From Oceanomicrobium pacificus (GTDB lineage: Bacteria; Pseudomonadota; Alphaproteobacteria; Rhodobacterales; Rhodobacteraceae): DNA of 64,000 bases. Shown one piece after another: positions 10,111 to 19,292 of the stretch. The DNA lies in NCBI RefSeq assembly GCF_009833495.1, contig NZ_WUWG01000001.1:744001-808000 (forward strand). The letters are read 5' to 3'. Each line of letters begins with the position of its first letter. Within the stretch, counting starts at the first letter, position 1. Both the position numbers and the translations under genes were made by a program. Under the pieces are notes generated by a model. The model did no database searches. It saw only the letters and a program-made list of their open reading frames with translations, and was not told the origin of the DNA.

Positions 10111-11436
10111 TCAGGCCGACAGGGCGGCCTCTATTCCCGCCGCGAGCTTGTCCACCAGTTCGTCGATCTCCGTATCCGAGATGATGTAGGGCGGTGCGAG
10201 CAGAACATGATCGCCGCGCTTGCCGTCGATCGTTCCGGGCATCGGGTAGCAGACGAGCCCGCCGTCGAAACAGGTGGACTTGATCCGCGCGGCGATCCGC
10301 CGAGCAGGGTCGAACGGCGCCTTGGTCTCCCGGTCCTCGACCAGTTCCAGTCCGCGGAAGAGCCCGCGGCCGCGAATATCGCCCACATGCGGGTGCTGGC
10401 CGAACCGGTCCTCCAGAGCTGCTTGCAGCCGTGCGCCCTGCGTCTGCACACGGTCGAGCAGCCCACGTTCCTCGATCGCCTGCACCACAGCAAGACCGCA
10501 GGCTGCCGCCGTGGGATGCCCCTGATAGGTGTGGCCGTGCTGGAAGAAGCCCGACCCGTCACGGATCGTGTCGTAGATCGTGCCCGAGCAGAGCATCGCC
10601 CCGATCGGCTGGTAGCCCGCCCCGAGGCCCTTGGCCATGCACAGGATGTCGGGCCGGATCCCGTCCTGCTCGCAGGCATAGAGCGTGCCGGTGCGTCCCA
10701 TGCCGCACATCACCTCGTCGAGGATCAGCAGAAGCCCGTGCCGGTCGCAGATCTCCCGGATGCGGGCAAAATAGCCCGGTGCGGGCGGCACCGCACCTGC
10801 GGTGGCCCCCACGACCGGCTCGGCGATGAACCCGATCACATTCTCGGGGCCAAGGCGCTGAACCTCGGCTTCCAGCTCGTCGGCGGCGCGGCGGCCATAA
10901 TCCTCGGCACGCTCGTCCGGCCGCTGGTCACGATAGGCGTAGCACGGCGCGATGTGCCGCACGTCGATCAGGAGCGGCGAGAATTGCGCGCGGCGCCATT
11001 CATTGCCGCCCGCGGCCAGCGCGCCGAGCGTGTTACCGTGATAAGACTGGCGCCGCGCGATCAGATGCCGCCGGTCCGGCTCGCCGCGCTCGACCCAATA
11101 TTGCCGTGCCAGTTTCAGCGCCGCCTCGATCGCCTCCGACCCGCCGGAGACGAAATAGACCCGCTCCAGCCCCTCGGGCGCGCGGGCGATCAGATGGTCG
11201 GCGAGCGCCTCGGCCGGCTCGGAGGTGAAAAAGCCGGTATGGGCGTAGGCCAGCGCGTCGAGCTGCGCCTTGATCGCGTCCAGCACGGCCCTGTCGCCGT
11301 GGCCGAGGCAGGAGACGGCAGCGCCGCCCGAACCATCGAGCCAGCGCCGTCCTGCGGCATCATGGATGTAGCAGCCCGCGCCGCCCGTGGCGGCCGGCAG
11401 GTCGGCATGGCAATGGCGTGGAAAGACGTGGCTCAT
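10111..11436 (-). CDS. Class III (omega/diaminobutyrate-type) PLP aminotransferase
   Basis: A 441-residue fold-type I aminotransferase. The PLP features are SGGSEAIEAALKLARQY, the SYHGNTLGA loop, the Asp in LILDEVMCGMGRTG, and the Schiff-base Lys in CMAKGLGAGYQPIG. Databases usually label such enzymes 'aspartate aminotransferase family'; they use omega-amino groups such as diaminobutyrate, GABA or beta-alanine. It is last in the minus-strand block after the TAXI-TRAP transporter and the stress protein, so it probably degrades the imported compound. With the ectoine-hydrolase-like gene upstream, a DoeD-like role is possible but unproven. Confidence 0.85.
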   Translation of the reverse strand: MSHVFPRHCHADLPAATGGAGCYIHDAAGRRWLDGSGGAAVSCLGHGDRAVLDAIKAQLDALAYAHTGFFTSEPAEALADHLIARAPEGLERVYFVSGGSEAIEAALKLARQYWVERGEPDRRHLIARRQSYHGNTLGALAAGGNEWRRAQFSPLLIDVRHIAPCYAYRDQRPDERAEDYGRRAADELEAEVQRLGPENVIGFIAEPVVGATAGAVPPAPGYFARIREICDRHGLLLILDEVMCGMGRTGTLYACEQDGIRPDILCMAKGLGAGYQPIGAMLCSGTIYDTIRDGSGFFQHGHTYQGHPTAAACGLAVVQAIEERGLLDRVQTQGARLQAALEDRFGQHPHVGDIRGRGLFRGLELVEDRETKAPFDPARRIAARIKSTCFDGGLVCYPMPGTIDGKRGDHVLLAPPYIISDTEIDELVDKLAAGIEAALSA

Positions 11437-11474
11437 GGGCTGCGCCCCTCCCCCGGGCGCGGAGGCCCCGACGC

Positions 11475-11906
11475 TCAGTCGCGCACGACAAGCACCGAGA
11501 CGGGCGAGCGGCGCGCAATCCGGTCGGCATGGCTGCCGACGCGCAACTCGCGATGATGGTCCGGATGGTGGGCCGACATGACGATCAGGTCGACGCCAAG
11601 TTCGGCAGCCTTGGCCATGATCCGCTCAGGGATCGAGCCGTGGCCGATATGGACCGTGTAGTCGACACCATCGGGAATGTTCTGCGCCGCCAGTTCGGCC
11701 AGTTGCTCCTTGGCGTGGCGCAGCGCGTCTTCCTCGAAATTCTTGGGGAAGAAGTCGCGCACGATGGTCATGCCGAAATCAGGCACGATCGAGAAGACCC
11801 GGAGCGTGCCACCGCCTGCGCGGGTCAGATCGACCGCGATGGGCAAGGCCTTGTCCCAGCTTTCCTCATGCGTCAGGTCGAGTGCGAGCAGGATATCCTT
11901 GAACAT
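11475..11906 (-). CDS. Universal stress protein, UspA family
   Basis: A 143-residue single Usp domain. The N-terminal strand MFKDILLALDLTHEESW and the C-terminal VLVV are typical. The usual ATP-binding pattern G-2x-G-9x-G(S/T) is only partly kept: SAHHPDHHRELRVGSHADRI retains the final GS but has His/Pro where the first glycines are expected. ATP binding is therefore doubtful. It lies 12 bp after the TRAP permease, a common placement. In Halomonas the Usp protein TeaD modulates the ectoine TRAP transporter, so a similar regulatory role is a reasonable guess. Confidence 0.88.
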   Translation of the reverse strand: MFKDILLALDLTHEESWDKALPIAVDLTRAGGGTLRVFSIVPDFGMTIVRDFFPKNFEEDALRHAKEQLAELAAQNIPDGVDYTVHIGHGSIPERIMAKAAELGVDLIVMSAHHPDHHRELRVGSHADRIARRSPVSVLVVRD

Positions 11907-11918
11907 GCGATCCCTCCC

Positions 11919-14663
11919 TCAGGCTGCGGCCGCGTCAGACCGCGGCGTGGCGGCCACCCGCCGCCGCTGCATCCAGATGATGAGCGCCAGCACCAGAAGC
12001 GCAGGCAGGAACATCAGGTATTTGCTTGGCTGGTCGACCGGGCGCAACACCTGAAGCACCTCCTGGTCCCAGTCGAACCCGGCCTTGGCAGCGGGCGAAT
12101 CGAAGGCCACATCGTCGATGAACATCTGGTCGCCTTCCTCCCGCAGAAGGATGCCGGCTGCGTCGATTTTTTCTTCGCCCGTCGCGCCGTCGGAAATCGG
12201 CAGGATCGCCACGAACTCGATCGGCTCCCCGACATCGTCCACACCGGCCACGCGGATGCGCAGGTCCGAACCGGCCGGCGTGTCGGCAGCGGTCTGGACC
12301 AGTTCGACCGGATCCTCCTCGGAATAGGGCGGCGAAACCATGTCCATCCAGAAGCCGGGACGGAAGAAGGTGAAGGCGATGAGCAGCAGCGCCACCGTCT
12401 CCCAGATCCGGTTGCGGGCGAAGAAGAAGCCCTGTGTGGCGGCGGCAAAGAGCAGCATCGCCACCGTGGCCACGATGAAGACGAAAATGCCCTGCACCCA
12501 TCCGACCCCGATCAGCAGCAGTTCGGTGTTGAAGATGAAGAGGAAGGGCAGCGCCGCGGTGCGCAGCGAATAGAAGAAGGCCACGAGACCCGTGCGGATC
12601 GGATCGCCGCCGGAGACGGCGGCCGCGGCGAAACTCGCCAGACCCACGGGCGGGGTCACATCCGCCATGATGCCGAAATAGAAGACGAAGAGATGCACCG
12701 CGATGAGCGGCACGATCAGCCCGTTCTGCTGGCCGAGCGTCACGATCACCGGCGCGAGCAGGGCCGAGACGACGATATAGTTCGCCGTTGTCGGCAGCCC
12801 CATGCCAAGGATCAGAGACAGGATCGCGGTCAGGAAGAGGATGGCAAGGATGTTGCCGCCCGACAGGACCTCCACCACATCGGCAAGCGCGGAACCGACG
12901 CCGGTCTGGCTGACCACGCCGACGATGATGCCTGCTGTTGCCGTGGCAATGCCGATGCCGATCATGTTGCGGGCGCCGGCGACCAGCCCTTCGAGCAGAT
13001 CGCGCATCCCTTCCATCACATCCGCGCCAAAGGACATGTCGCCCCGGAAGAGCGCCAGAAGCGGGCGCTGGGTCACGAGGATGAAGATCATGTAGGCTGC
13101 GGCCCAGAAGGCCGAGAGACCGGGCGACAGACGGTCGACCATCAGCGCCCAGACCAGCACCACGACCGGCAGCAGGAAATGCAGGCCGGAACGCACCGTC
13201 GGGCCGGGCAGCGGCAGGGCGGTCACCGGCTCGTTGGGATCGTCGAGTTCCAGCGGCTCCTCGCGGCTCGCCACATAGAGCAGGCCGACATAGACCGCGG
13301 TCAGGATCGCGAAGATGATATAGGGCGCGGCCGCCCCGAAGGTCGGTCGGATCCAGCCCATCCCGTAATAGACGCCGAAAGACAGGGCGCAGATGACGGC
13401 AACCGCGAACGCGATCCCGATCAGGCGCTGCAAGATGGGTTTGGGTTCATAGGCCCGCGGCAACCCTTCCAGCCCGGCCTTCATCGCCTCCAGATGGACG
13501 ATATAGACGAGCGCGATATAGGAGATGACGGCGGGCAGGAATGCGTGTTTGACCACGTCGAAATAGGGAATGCCGACATATTCCACCATCAGGAAGGCCG
13601 CGGCCCCCATCACGGGCGGCATGATCTGCCCGTTGACGGAGGAGGCCACTTCGACCGCGCCCGCCTTCTCGGACGAAAAGCCCACGCGTTTCATAAGTGG
13701 AATGGTGAATGTGCCGGTGGTCACCACATTGGCGATGGATGAGCCGGAGATCAGGCCGGTCATGGCCGAGGAAACGACCGCCGCCTTGGCCGGGCCACCG
13801 CGAAGGTGCCCCATCAGCGAGAAGGCGACCTGGATGAAGTAGTTGCCGGCCCCCGCCTTGTCGAGCAGCGACCCGAACAGGACGAAGAGGAAGACGAAGC
13901 TCGTCGAAACACCCAGCGCGATGCCGAAGACGCCCTCGGTCGTGATCCACTGGTGGTTCACCACCTCAGACAGGCTGTTGCCCTTGTGAGCGATGATCGA
14001 GGGCATGTTCGGGCCGAGAAACGTATAGGCAAGGAACACCGAGGCCACGATCATCAGCGCCGGCCCGAGCGAACGGCGGGTGGCTTCGAGCAGCAGCATC
14101 AGCCCCGCCACGGCCACGACGAAATCCTGCGGGATGGGCGCACCGACGCGGCCCGAAATCTCGCGGTAGAAGACATAGAGATAGAGCGCACAGCCTGCCC
14201 CCGCGATGGCGAGCAGCCATTCCCAGGGCGCGATCTTGTCATGCGGGGAACCGAGGATGACGGCGGCCACCATCAGGAGCGAGATGACCGGTATCCACCA
14301 GGTCGAGACCCCGTCCTTGGCACCGATCATGAAAAGGATGCCGAGCACGACCGGGACGGTGATGCCAAGCACAAGCTGGCCGCGGCTGCGGACCGCCGGA
14401 TAGGCGCAGAAGGCAAGGAAGATGGCGAATGCCAGATGGATCGACCGGGCCTCTGTGTCGTTGAAGACGCCGAACCCGACCATGAACGGGATGGGCGAGG
14501 CGAACCAGAGCTGGAACAGCGACCAGGCCAGCGCCACCAGCATGATGAAGGTGCCGATCGGCCCCGAGGGCGACCGCCCGCCAGTGTCGGAGGCCGCAAC
14601 CAGTTCGTCCAGTTCCTCCTGCGTGAGCTGCCCGTCCTTGGAATGGTCGGTCGTGTCCTGCAT
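11919..14663 (-). CDS. TRAP transporter permease, fused 4TM/12TM (DctQM type) with DUF3394
   Basis: A 914-residue inner-membrane protein. The N-terminal cytoplasmic segment (MQDTTDHSKDGQLTQEELDELVAASD) is followed by the small-subunit (DctQ-like) helices, then the DctM-type domain (SSAMTGLISGSSIANVVTTGTFTIPLMKR, GMGLPTTANYIVVSALLAPV). Near the C-terminus a soluble DUF3394/PDZ-like domain (about 790-870, LRIRVAGVDDVGEPIEFVAILPISDG) lies between two hydrophobic segments. Fused permeases of this kind pair with TAXI-type binding proteins, as here. Transport uses a sodium or proton gradient; the substrate is unknown, with organic acids and amino-acid-like solutes the likely classes. Confidence 0.94.
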   Translation of the reverse strand: MQDTTDHSKDGQLTQEELDELVAASDTGGRSPSGPIGTFIMLVALAWSLFQLWFASPIPFMVGFGVFNDTEARSIHLAFAIFLAFCAYPAVRSRGQLVLGITVPVVLGILFMIGAKDGVSTWWIPVISLLMVAAVILGSPHDKIAPWEWLLAIAGAGCALYLYVFYREISGRVGAPIPQDFVVAVAGLMLLLEATRRSLGPALMIVASVFLAYTFLGPNMPSIIAHKGNSLSEVVNHQWITTEGVFGIALGVSTSFVFLFVLFGSLLDKAGAGNYFIQVAFSLMGHLRGGPAKAAVVSSAMTGLISGSSIANVVTTGTFTIPLMKRVGFSSEKAGAVEVASSVNGQIMPPVMGAAAFLMVEYVGIPYFDVVKHAFLPAVISYIALVYIVHLEAMKAGLEGLPRAYEPKPILQRLIGIAFAVAVICALSFGVYYGMGWIRPTFGAAAPYIIFAILTAVYVGLLYVASREEPLELDDPNEPVTALPLPGPTVRSGLHFLLPVVVLVWALMVDRLSPGLSAFWAAAYMIFILVTQRPLLALFRGDMSFGADVMEGMRDLLEGLVAGARNMIGIGIATATAGIIVGVVSQTGVGSALADVVEVLSGGNILAILFLTAILSLILGMGLPTTANYIVVSALLAPVIVTLGQQNGLIVPLIAVHLFVFYFGIMADVTPPVGLASFAAAAVSGGDPIRTGLVAFFYSLRTAALPFLFIFNTELLLIGVGWVQGIFVFIVATVAMLLFAAATQGFFFARNRIWETVALLLIAFTFFRPGFWMDMVSPPYSEEDPVELVQTAADTPAGSDLRIRVAGVDDVGEPIEFVAILPISDGATGEEKIDAAGILLREEGDQMFIDDVAFDSPAAKAGFDWDQEVLQVLRPVDQPSKYLMFLPALLVLALIIWMQRRRVAATPRSDAAAA

Positions 14664-14695
14664 CGCCTGTCTCCTGCTTGGCTGGCTGGTCGACT

Positions 14696-14762
14696 GCGGT
14701 GCGGCGGCCGGTCAGAGCCGCCGCACCGCGTGATGCTGGCCGGACCGCGCCTGCGGTCCGGC
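14696..14762 (-). other. Two tandem perfect hairpins between TAXI and permease genes
   Basis: The first hairpin on the minus strand (14739-14762) pairs GCCGGACCGC with GCGGTCCGGC over 10 bp around a GCCT loop, starting 8 nt after the binding-protein stop. The second (14696-14729) pairs GCGGTGCGGCGGC with its complement over 13 bp around an 8-nt loop. Neither has a U-tract. In binding-protein transporters such hairpins commonly allow more binding protein than permease to be made, through 3'-end protection or partial termination. Confidence 0.7.
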
Positions 14763-14770
14763 GGCGCGGC

Positions 14771-15733
14771 TTACATCCAGCCGCGCTCCTTGTAATATTT
14801 CTCCGCACCCGGATGCAGCGGTGCGGACAGGCCGTCGGCGATCATTTCCTCTTCCTTGAGGTTCTCGAAGGCCGGGTGCAGGCGCTTGAACCGGTCGAAA
14901 TTGTCGAAGACCGCTTTCACCACCTGATAGACAACTTCCTCATCCACATCGGCGGAGGTGACGAAGGTCGCCTTCACACCGAAGGTCTGCACATCCTCGT
15001 CGGACCCTTTGTACATGCCGCCCGGAATGGTTGCGGTGGCATAGTAGGGATTGTCGGCCACGAGCGTGTCGATCGCCGCGCCGGTCACCGGCACGAGCGT
15101 CGCGTCGACGGTCGTCGTGGCTTCCTGGATGGACCCGTTCGGATGGCCGACCGTGTAGATGATCGCGTCCACCTTGTTGTCGCCGAGCGCGGCCGACTGT
15201 TCCGCCGGTTTCAGCTCGGAAGCGAGCGAGAAATCGTCCATCGACCAGCCGAGCGCATCGAGCACGACTTCCATGGTCGCCCGCTGGCCGGAGCCCGGGT
15301 TGCCCACGTTCACGCGCTTGCCCTTCAGGTCGTCGAAGCTGGAAATGCCGGCATCGGCACGGGCCACGACGGTGAACGGCTCGCCATGCACGGAGAAGAC
15401 CGCGCGCAGCTTGTCGAACTTGTCGCCCTCGAACTGCGAGCTGCCATTATAGGCATGGAACTGCCAGTCGGACTGGGCCACGCCCATATCCTGATCGCCG
15501 GCCTTGATTGCGTTGATATTGGCGATCGACCCGCCGGTCGACGGTGCGGTGCATTTCAGCCCGTGCTCCGCCGTGCCCCGGTTGACGAGGCGGCAGATCG
15601 ACTGGCCGACGACGAAATAGACGCCCGTCTGGCCGCCTGTGCCGATAGTGATGAACTTTTCCTGCGCCGAAACGGCCGTGCTGGACACGGCCAATGTGGT
15701 CGCGAGGGCGAGTGATTTCAGATGCTTCATCAT
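14771..15733 (-). CDS. TAXI family TRAP transporter solute-binding protein
   Basis: A 320-residue periplasmic binding protein with signal peptide [25 protein letters not shown]. The family signature [23 protein letters not shown] follows, then [30 protein letters not shown]. It captures the solute for the fused TRAP permease encoded downstream. TAXI proteins bind varied ligands, glutamate among the known ones, and the ligand here cannot be read. It is the first gene of a TAXI-permease-usp-aminotransferase block, and two hairpins separate it from the permease. Confidence 0.94.
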   Translation of the reverse strand: MMKHLKSLALATTLAVSSTAVSAQEKFITIGTGGQTGVYFVVGQSICRLVNRGTAEHGLKCTAPSTGGSIANINAIKAGDQDMGVAQSDWQFHAYNGSSQFEGDKFDKLRAVFSVHGEPFTVVARADAGISSFDDLKGKRVNVGNPGSGQRATMEVVLDALGWSMDDFSLASELKPAEQSAALGDNKVDAIIYTVGHPNGSIQEATTTVDATLVPVTGAAIDTLVADNPYYATATIPGGMYKGSDEDVQTFGVKATFVTSADVDEEVVYQVVKAVFDNFDRFKRLHPAFENLKEEEMIADGLSAPLHPGAEKYYKERGWM

Positions 15734-15959
15734 TCTCTCTCCTGCAATTTATGTTCGGTCTTGGAAGTCATGCGGCGAAAGACCGTGTGCCCCGCGGGGC
15801 GCGCCGGTCGCCTGTTCGGATTCTCGTGATCCGCATCCCCCTGTTGTGTCACGCCCGGTCTGCGCCGGGTCAGAGATTCCTGCGTCAGCCGCAGATGACC
15901 TTACGTTAGAAGCCTTTAGCCGCCCGATCAAGTGACGTGAAATGCCCCGTCGGGCCGCT
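15734..15959. promoter_or_regulatory. 226-bp gap upstream of the TAXI-TRAP block
   Basis: No convincing ORF is present. The gap presumably carries the promoter of the TRAP block (minus strand). A 6-bp inverted repeat GGTCTT/AAGACC lies at about 15756-15783 with a 16-bp spacer. I see no clear -35/-10 pair, terminator with a U-tract, or riboswitch-like fold. Confidence 0.35.
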
Positions 15960-17141
15960 TTACTTCACAAAAAGCGCACGTGGCCGGTCGCAGAGCGCCT
16001 CCGCCGGGCCGTCCTCGCGGATCAGGATGGTTTCGGTGATCTCCAGCCCCCAACTGTCGCTCCAGACACCGGGCATGAAATGGAAGGTCATGCCGGGTTC
16101 AAGCACCGTTCCGTCGCCACGCCGGAACGATGCTGTCCGCTCCCCCCAGTCGGGCGGATAGGACAGGCCGACGGGATAGCCGCAGCGGCTGTCCTTCTCG
16201 ATCCCGTGGGCGGCGAACGTGTCGAAAAGCGCGGCGGCCACGTCACCTGCGGTCGCCCCCGGACGCGCCGCTGCAATGCCGGCCTCCAGCCCGGCCACCA
16301 CGGCCGCTTCGGCGCGGCGCATCTCGTCAGGCGGCGTGCCGAAATAGAGCGTGCGCGACAGCGGCGCGTGATAGCGGCGGTAGCAGCCCGACAGTTCGAA
16401 GAATGTGGCCTCATCCGGCTGCAATGCGGCCCCGTTCCACGTCAGATGCGGTGCGGCGGCATCGGCCCCGCTCGGCAGCATCGGCACGATGGCGGCATAG
16501 TCGCCCCAGTGCCCGTCCGCGCCGCGGACCGCATCCGACAGGATGCCCGCAACCAGATCGTTCTTCGCCATGCCCGGTTCGGCACGGTCCAGCCAGCCAT
16601 CGACCATATGTTCGCTGATCGCCGCCGCCCGGCGCATGAAGGTGATTTCGGCCGGCGATTTCACCAGCCTCTGCCAGTTCACCAGCCCCGTCGCGTCCAC
16701 CAGCACCGCATTCGGCAGGTCGCGCTGCAGGGTCAGGAAGGCGCGGGCGGAGAAATAGTAATTGTCCATTTCCACCCCGATCCGCGCCGCCGACAGGCCC
16801 AGATCGTGGATGCGTGCAGCCAGATCCTCCATCGCGTGTTTGGACGGGTTCTGCACATGGCTGTCATCATAGCCCGCGATACATTCCTCCCCCATCCAGA
16901 CGGTGCGCCGCGCGCCGGCTGCATCCATCGCGCGGCCCCACCAGATCGGGTTGCCGGTCCGGCGGACGATCACGCCCTGATGGACATAGAAGGACCAGCC
17001 GTCGTAGCCGGTGAGCCAGGCCATGTTGGACGGGTCCTCGATGAACAGGAGGTCCAGTTCGCGCGCTTCCATCTCGGCCCGCACAAGGCGCAGGCGGCGG
17101 TTGTATTCCGGACGGTCGAACGGCAGATCGGGCGCAGTCAC
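15960..17141 (-). CDS. M24-family hydrolase of the ectoine hydrolase/creatinase type (DoeA/EutD-like)
   Basis: A 393-residue creatinase-fold protein. It matches my recollection of ectoine hydrolase DoeA along its length: DPSNMAWLTGYDGWSFYVHQ, IGVEMDNYYFSA, DATGLVNWQRLVKS, GCYRRYHAPLSRT, YPVGLSYPPDWGERT, LEPGMTFHFMPG. Both Asp metal ligands of M24 peptidases are replaced (FELSG for the VDxG-type site, APLSRT for DxTRT). It is therefore an amidohydrolase-like enzyme and not a metallopeptidase. GTG 17139-17141 is chosen for GGAG 9 bp upstream; TTG at 17156 would add five residues. The substrate is ectoine or a related cyclic amide by inference; doeB is not in the window. Confidence 0.75.
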   Translation of the reverse strand: MTAPDLPFDRPEYNRRLRLVRAEMEARELDLLFIEDPSNMAWLTGYDGWSFYVHQGVIVRRTGNPIWWGRAMDAAGARRTVWMGEECIAGYDDSHVQNPSKHAMEDLAARIHDLGLSAARIGVEMDNYYFSARAFLTLQRDLPNAVLVDATGLVNWQRLVKSPAEITFMRRAAAISEHMVDGWLDRAEPGMAKNDLVAGILSDAVRGADGHWGDYAAIVPMLPSGADAAAPHLTWNGAALQPDEATFFELSGCYRRYHAPLSRTLYFGTPPDEMRRAEAAVVAGLEAGIAAARPGATAGDVAAALFDTFAAHGIEKDSRCGYPVGLSYPPDWGERTASFRRGDGTVLEPGMTFHFMPGVWSDSWGLEITETILIREDGPAEALCDRPRALFVK

Positions 17142-17154
17142 TGGCGTGGGCTCC

Positions 17155-17185
17155 AAAGAAAAAGGCCGGGCATTTCTGCCCAGCC
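17155..17185 (-). terminator. Intrinsic terminator of the xyl operon
   Basis: On the minus strand GGC-T-GGGC pairs with GCCC-G-GCC (one T/G mismatch) around AGAAAT, followed directly by TTTTTCTTT. It lies 31 bp past the xylA stop and just before the start of the ectoine-hydrolase-like gene, separating the two units. Confidence 0.75.
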
Positions 17186-17216
17186 TATTCCGCTGTTTGC
17201 CGTTCGCCTAGTCGCT

Positions 17217-18524
17217 TTAGCAGAAGCGGTTGACGATATTTTCCAGATATTCCTGTTTTCCGGATTTCGGCTCGGGATTGATCCCTTCGGCATGAACACG
17301 GTCGGCGATTTCCTCGAACCCGTGGGTGCCGTCGAGCATCTTCTGTGCCTCCGGGCTCTGCCAGCCGGCATAGCGGTCCTCGACGAAACGCGGGAAAGTG
17401 CCGTCCTCGATCATGGCCGCGGCAGCCGTGAGCGCCTGCGCGCAGACATCCATGCCGCCGATATGGCCGAGGATCAGATCCTCCGCGTCGAGCGACTGGC
17501 GCCGCAGCTTGGCATCGAAGTTGAACCCGCCGGTGGTGAAGCCGCCGCCCTGCAGGATGTAATACATGGCCAGCGTCATTTCCGGCACGTTGTTGGGGAA
17601 CTGGTCGGTGTCCCAGCCCGACTGGTAGTCGTTGCGGTTCGCATCCACCGACCCGAAGATCCCGAGCGCCTGCGCGGTCGCGATCTCATGCTCGAAGCTA
17701 TGGTTGGCGAGCACGGCATGGCCGACCTCGATATTGACCTTCACCTCATCCTCGAGGCCTGCGCGTTTCAGCAGCCCGTAGACCGTTGCCACGTCGAAAT
17801 CATACTGGTGCTTGGACGGTTCCTGCGGCTTCGGCTCGATCAGGATCGTGCCCTCGAAACCGATCTTGTGCTTGTACTCGACGACCATCTGCAGGAAGCG
17901 GCCCATATGGTCGAGTTCGGCCTGCATGTTGGTATTGAGGAGCGTCTCGTAGCCTTCGCGGCCGCCCCAGAGCACATAGTTCTCGCCGCCCAGCTTGTGG
18001 GTCATGTCCATCGCATGTTTCACCTGCGCGGCGGCATAGGCGAACACGTCCGGGTCGGGGTTTGTCGCGGCGCCAGCCATGAACCGGCGGTGGGAGAACA
18101 TGTTGGCCGTGCCCCAGAGGAGCTTCAGCCCGGTCTCGTCCATCTTCTCGCCGAACAGGTCGACAATCTCGGCCACGTTGCGGTTGCTCTCGGCCAGCGT
18201 CGCGCCTTCGGGTGCGATATCGCGGTCATGCCAGCAGAAATAGGGGGCGCCCAGCGTGGTGAACATGTCGAACGCGACATCGGCCTTCAGCTTGGCGGCC
18301 TCCATCGTGTCGTCGAACCACGGCCGCTCGAAGGTCTGGCCGCCGAACGGGTCGCTGCCCGGCCAGCAGAAATTGTGCCAGTAGCAGATCGCGAAGCGCA
18401 GATGGTCTTCCATCCGCTTGCCCATGACCACCCGGTCCGGATCGTAGTGGCGGAAGGCCATCGGATTGCTGCTGTCCGGGCCTTCATATTTGATCGGGTC
18501 GATGCCCTTGAAGAAGTCGCTCAT
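17217..18524 (-). CDS. xylA: Xylose isomerase
   Basis: A 435-residue TIM-barrel enzyme converting D-xylose to D-xylulose, of the longer class II type. Visible signatures are [12 protein letters not shown] (catalytic His), [12 protein letters not shown], the metal-binding [17 protein letters not shown], and [19 protein letters not shown]. The start overlaps the xylG stop as ATGA and has its own GGAGG inside xylG. It ends the xylFHGA operon, and an intrinsic terminator follows. Xylulokinase (xylB), the next pathway step, is not in the window. Confidence 0.97.
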   Translation of the reverse strand: MSDFFKGIDPIKYEGPDSSNPMAFRHYDPDRVVMGKRMEDHLRFAICYWHNFCWPGSDPFGGQTFERPWFDDTMEAAKLKADVAFDMFTTLGAPYFCWHDRDIAPEGATLAESNRNVAEIVDLFGEKMDETGLKLLWGTANMFSHRRFMAGAATNPDPDVFAYAAAQVKHAMDMTHKLGGENYVLWGGREGYETLLNTNMQAELDHMGRFLQMVVEYKHKIGFEGTILIEPKPQEPSKHQYDFDVATVYGLLKRAGLEDEVKVNIEVGHAVLANHSFEHEIATAQALGIFGSVDANRNDYQSGWDTDQFPNNVPEMTLAMYYILQGGGFTTGGFNFDAKLRRQSLDAEDLILGHIGGMDVCAQALTAAAAMIEDGTFPRFVEDRYAGWQSPEAQKMLDGTHGFEEIADRVHAEGINPEPKSGKQEYLENIVNRFC

Positions 18525-19291
18525 GTCGCCGGTTCCTCCGTTTTTCTGTTCTTGTCCGGTTGTTTGCCAAGAATGATCATGCCGAGCACATCATCCTCGG
18601 TCACGTCTTCCACCCGCTCGGTCCCGACGAGCTGGCCGTTCTTCATCACGGAAACGCGGTCACAGAGTTTGAACACGTCCTGAATGTCGTGGCTGATGAG
18701 GAAGATGCCGATCCCCTCCGCCTTCAGCTGTTCGATCAGTTCCGCCACCATCTGCGTCTCGTGCACGCCGAGCGCGGCAGTGGGTTCGTCCATGATCAGG
18801 ATGCGCGCATCGAAATAGACCGCGCGCGCGATCGCGACCGACTGGCGCTGCCCGCCGGACAGGGCCGAGACCGGGGCCGAGAACTTCTCGAAGTTCGGGT
18901 TGAGCCGGCCCATGATCTCGCGCGTTTCGGCTTCCATCTTGTCATCGTCTACAAAACCGAGCGGGGTGACGATCTCGCGCCCCAAAAAGAGGTTCGATGC
19001 CGCGTCGAGATTGTCCGCCAGAGCAAGCGTCTGGTAGATCGTCTCGATATTGTAGGCGCGGGCGTCGCGGGGCGAATTGATCACGGCCTTCTCGCCGTTG
19101 ATCAGGATCTCGCCGCCATCGGCCTTGTAGGCGCCGGACAGGATCTTGATCAGCGTCGACTTGCCCGCGCCATTATGGCCCAGGAGGCCCACGACCTCGC
19201 CCGGATAAAGATCGACCGAGACGTGATCGACCGCCTTGATCCCGCCGAACGAGATCTGCATGTCGCGCATTTCTACGAGTGGTGTCGCCAT
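18521..19291 (-). CDS. xylG: Sugar ABC transporter ATP-binding protein, single-domain
   Basis: A 256-residue ATPase with Walker [13 protein letters not shown], signature [16 protein letters not shown] and Walker [13 protein letters not shown], plus the H-loop LISHD. Many ribose/xylose-class (CUT2) importers use a tandem ATPase of about 500 residues. This one is a single domain, like FrcA of rhizobia, and must work as a homodimer. The start ATG is 19289-19291, immediately after the permease stop; a longer open frame upstream only repeats the permease in another frame. Its place with xylA and xylF suggests xylose; naming it xylG rests on context. Confidence 0.85.
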   Translation of the reverse strand: MATPLVEMRDMQISFGGIKAVDHVSVDLYPGEVVGLLGHNGAGKSTLIKILSGAYKADGGEILINGEKAVINSPRDARAYNIETIYQTLALADNLDAASNLFLGREIVTPLGFVDDDKMEAETREIMGRLNPNFEKFSAPVSALSGGQRQSVAIARAVYFDARILIMDEPTAALGVHETQMVAELIEQLKAEGIGIFLISHDIQDVFKLCDRVSVMKNGQLVGTERVEDVTEDDVLGMIILGKQPDKNRKTEEPAT

Positions 19292-19292
19292 G

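Noticed and set aside
11418-13742. A 774-codon plus-strand frame opposite the TRAP permease
   Set aside because: Composition (His/Arg/Asp/Gln-rich, no domains) is typical of an antisense shadow, and the opposite strand has a clear full-length permease.
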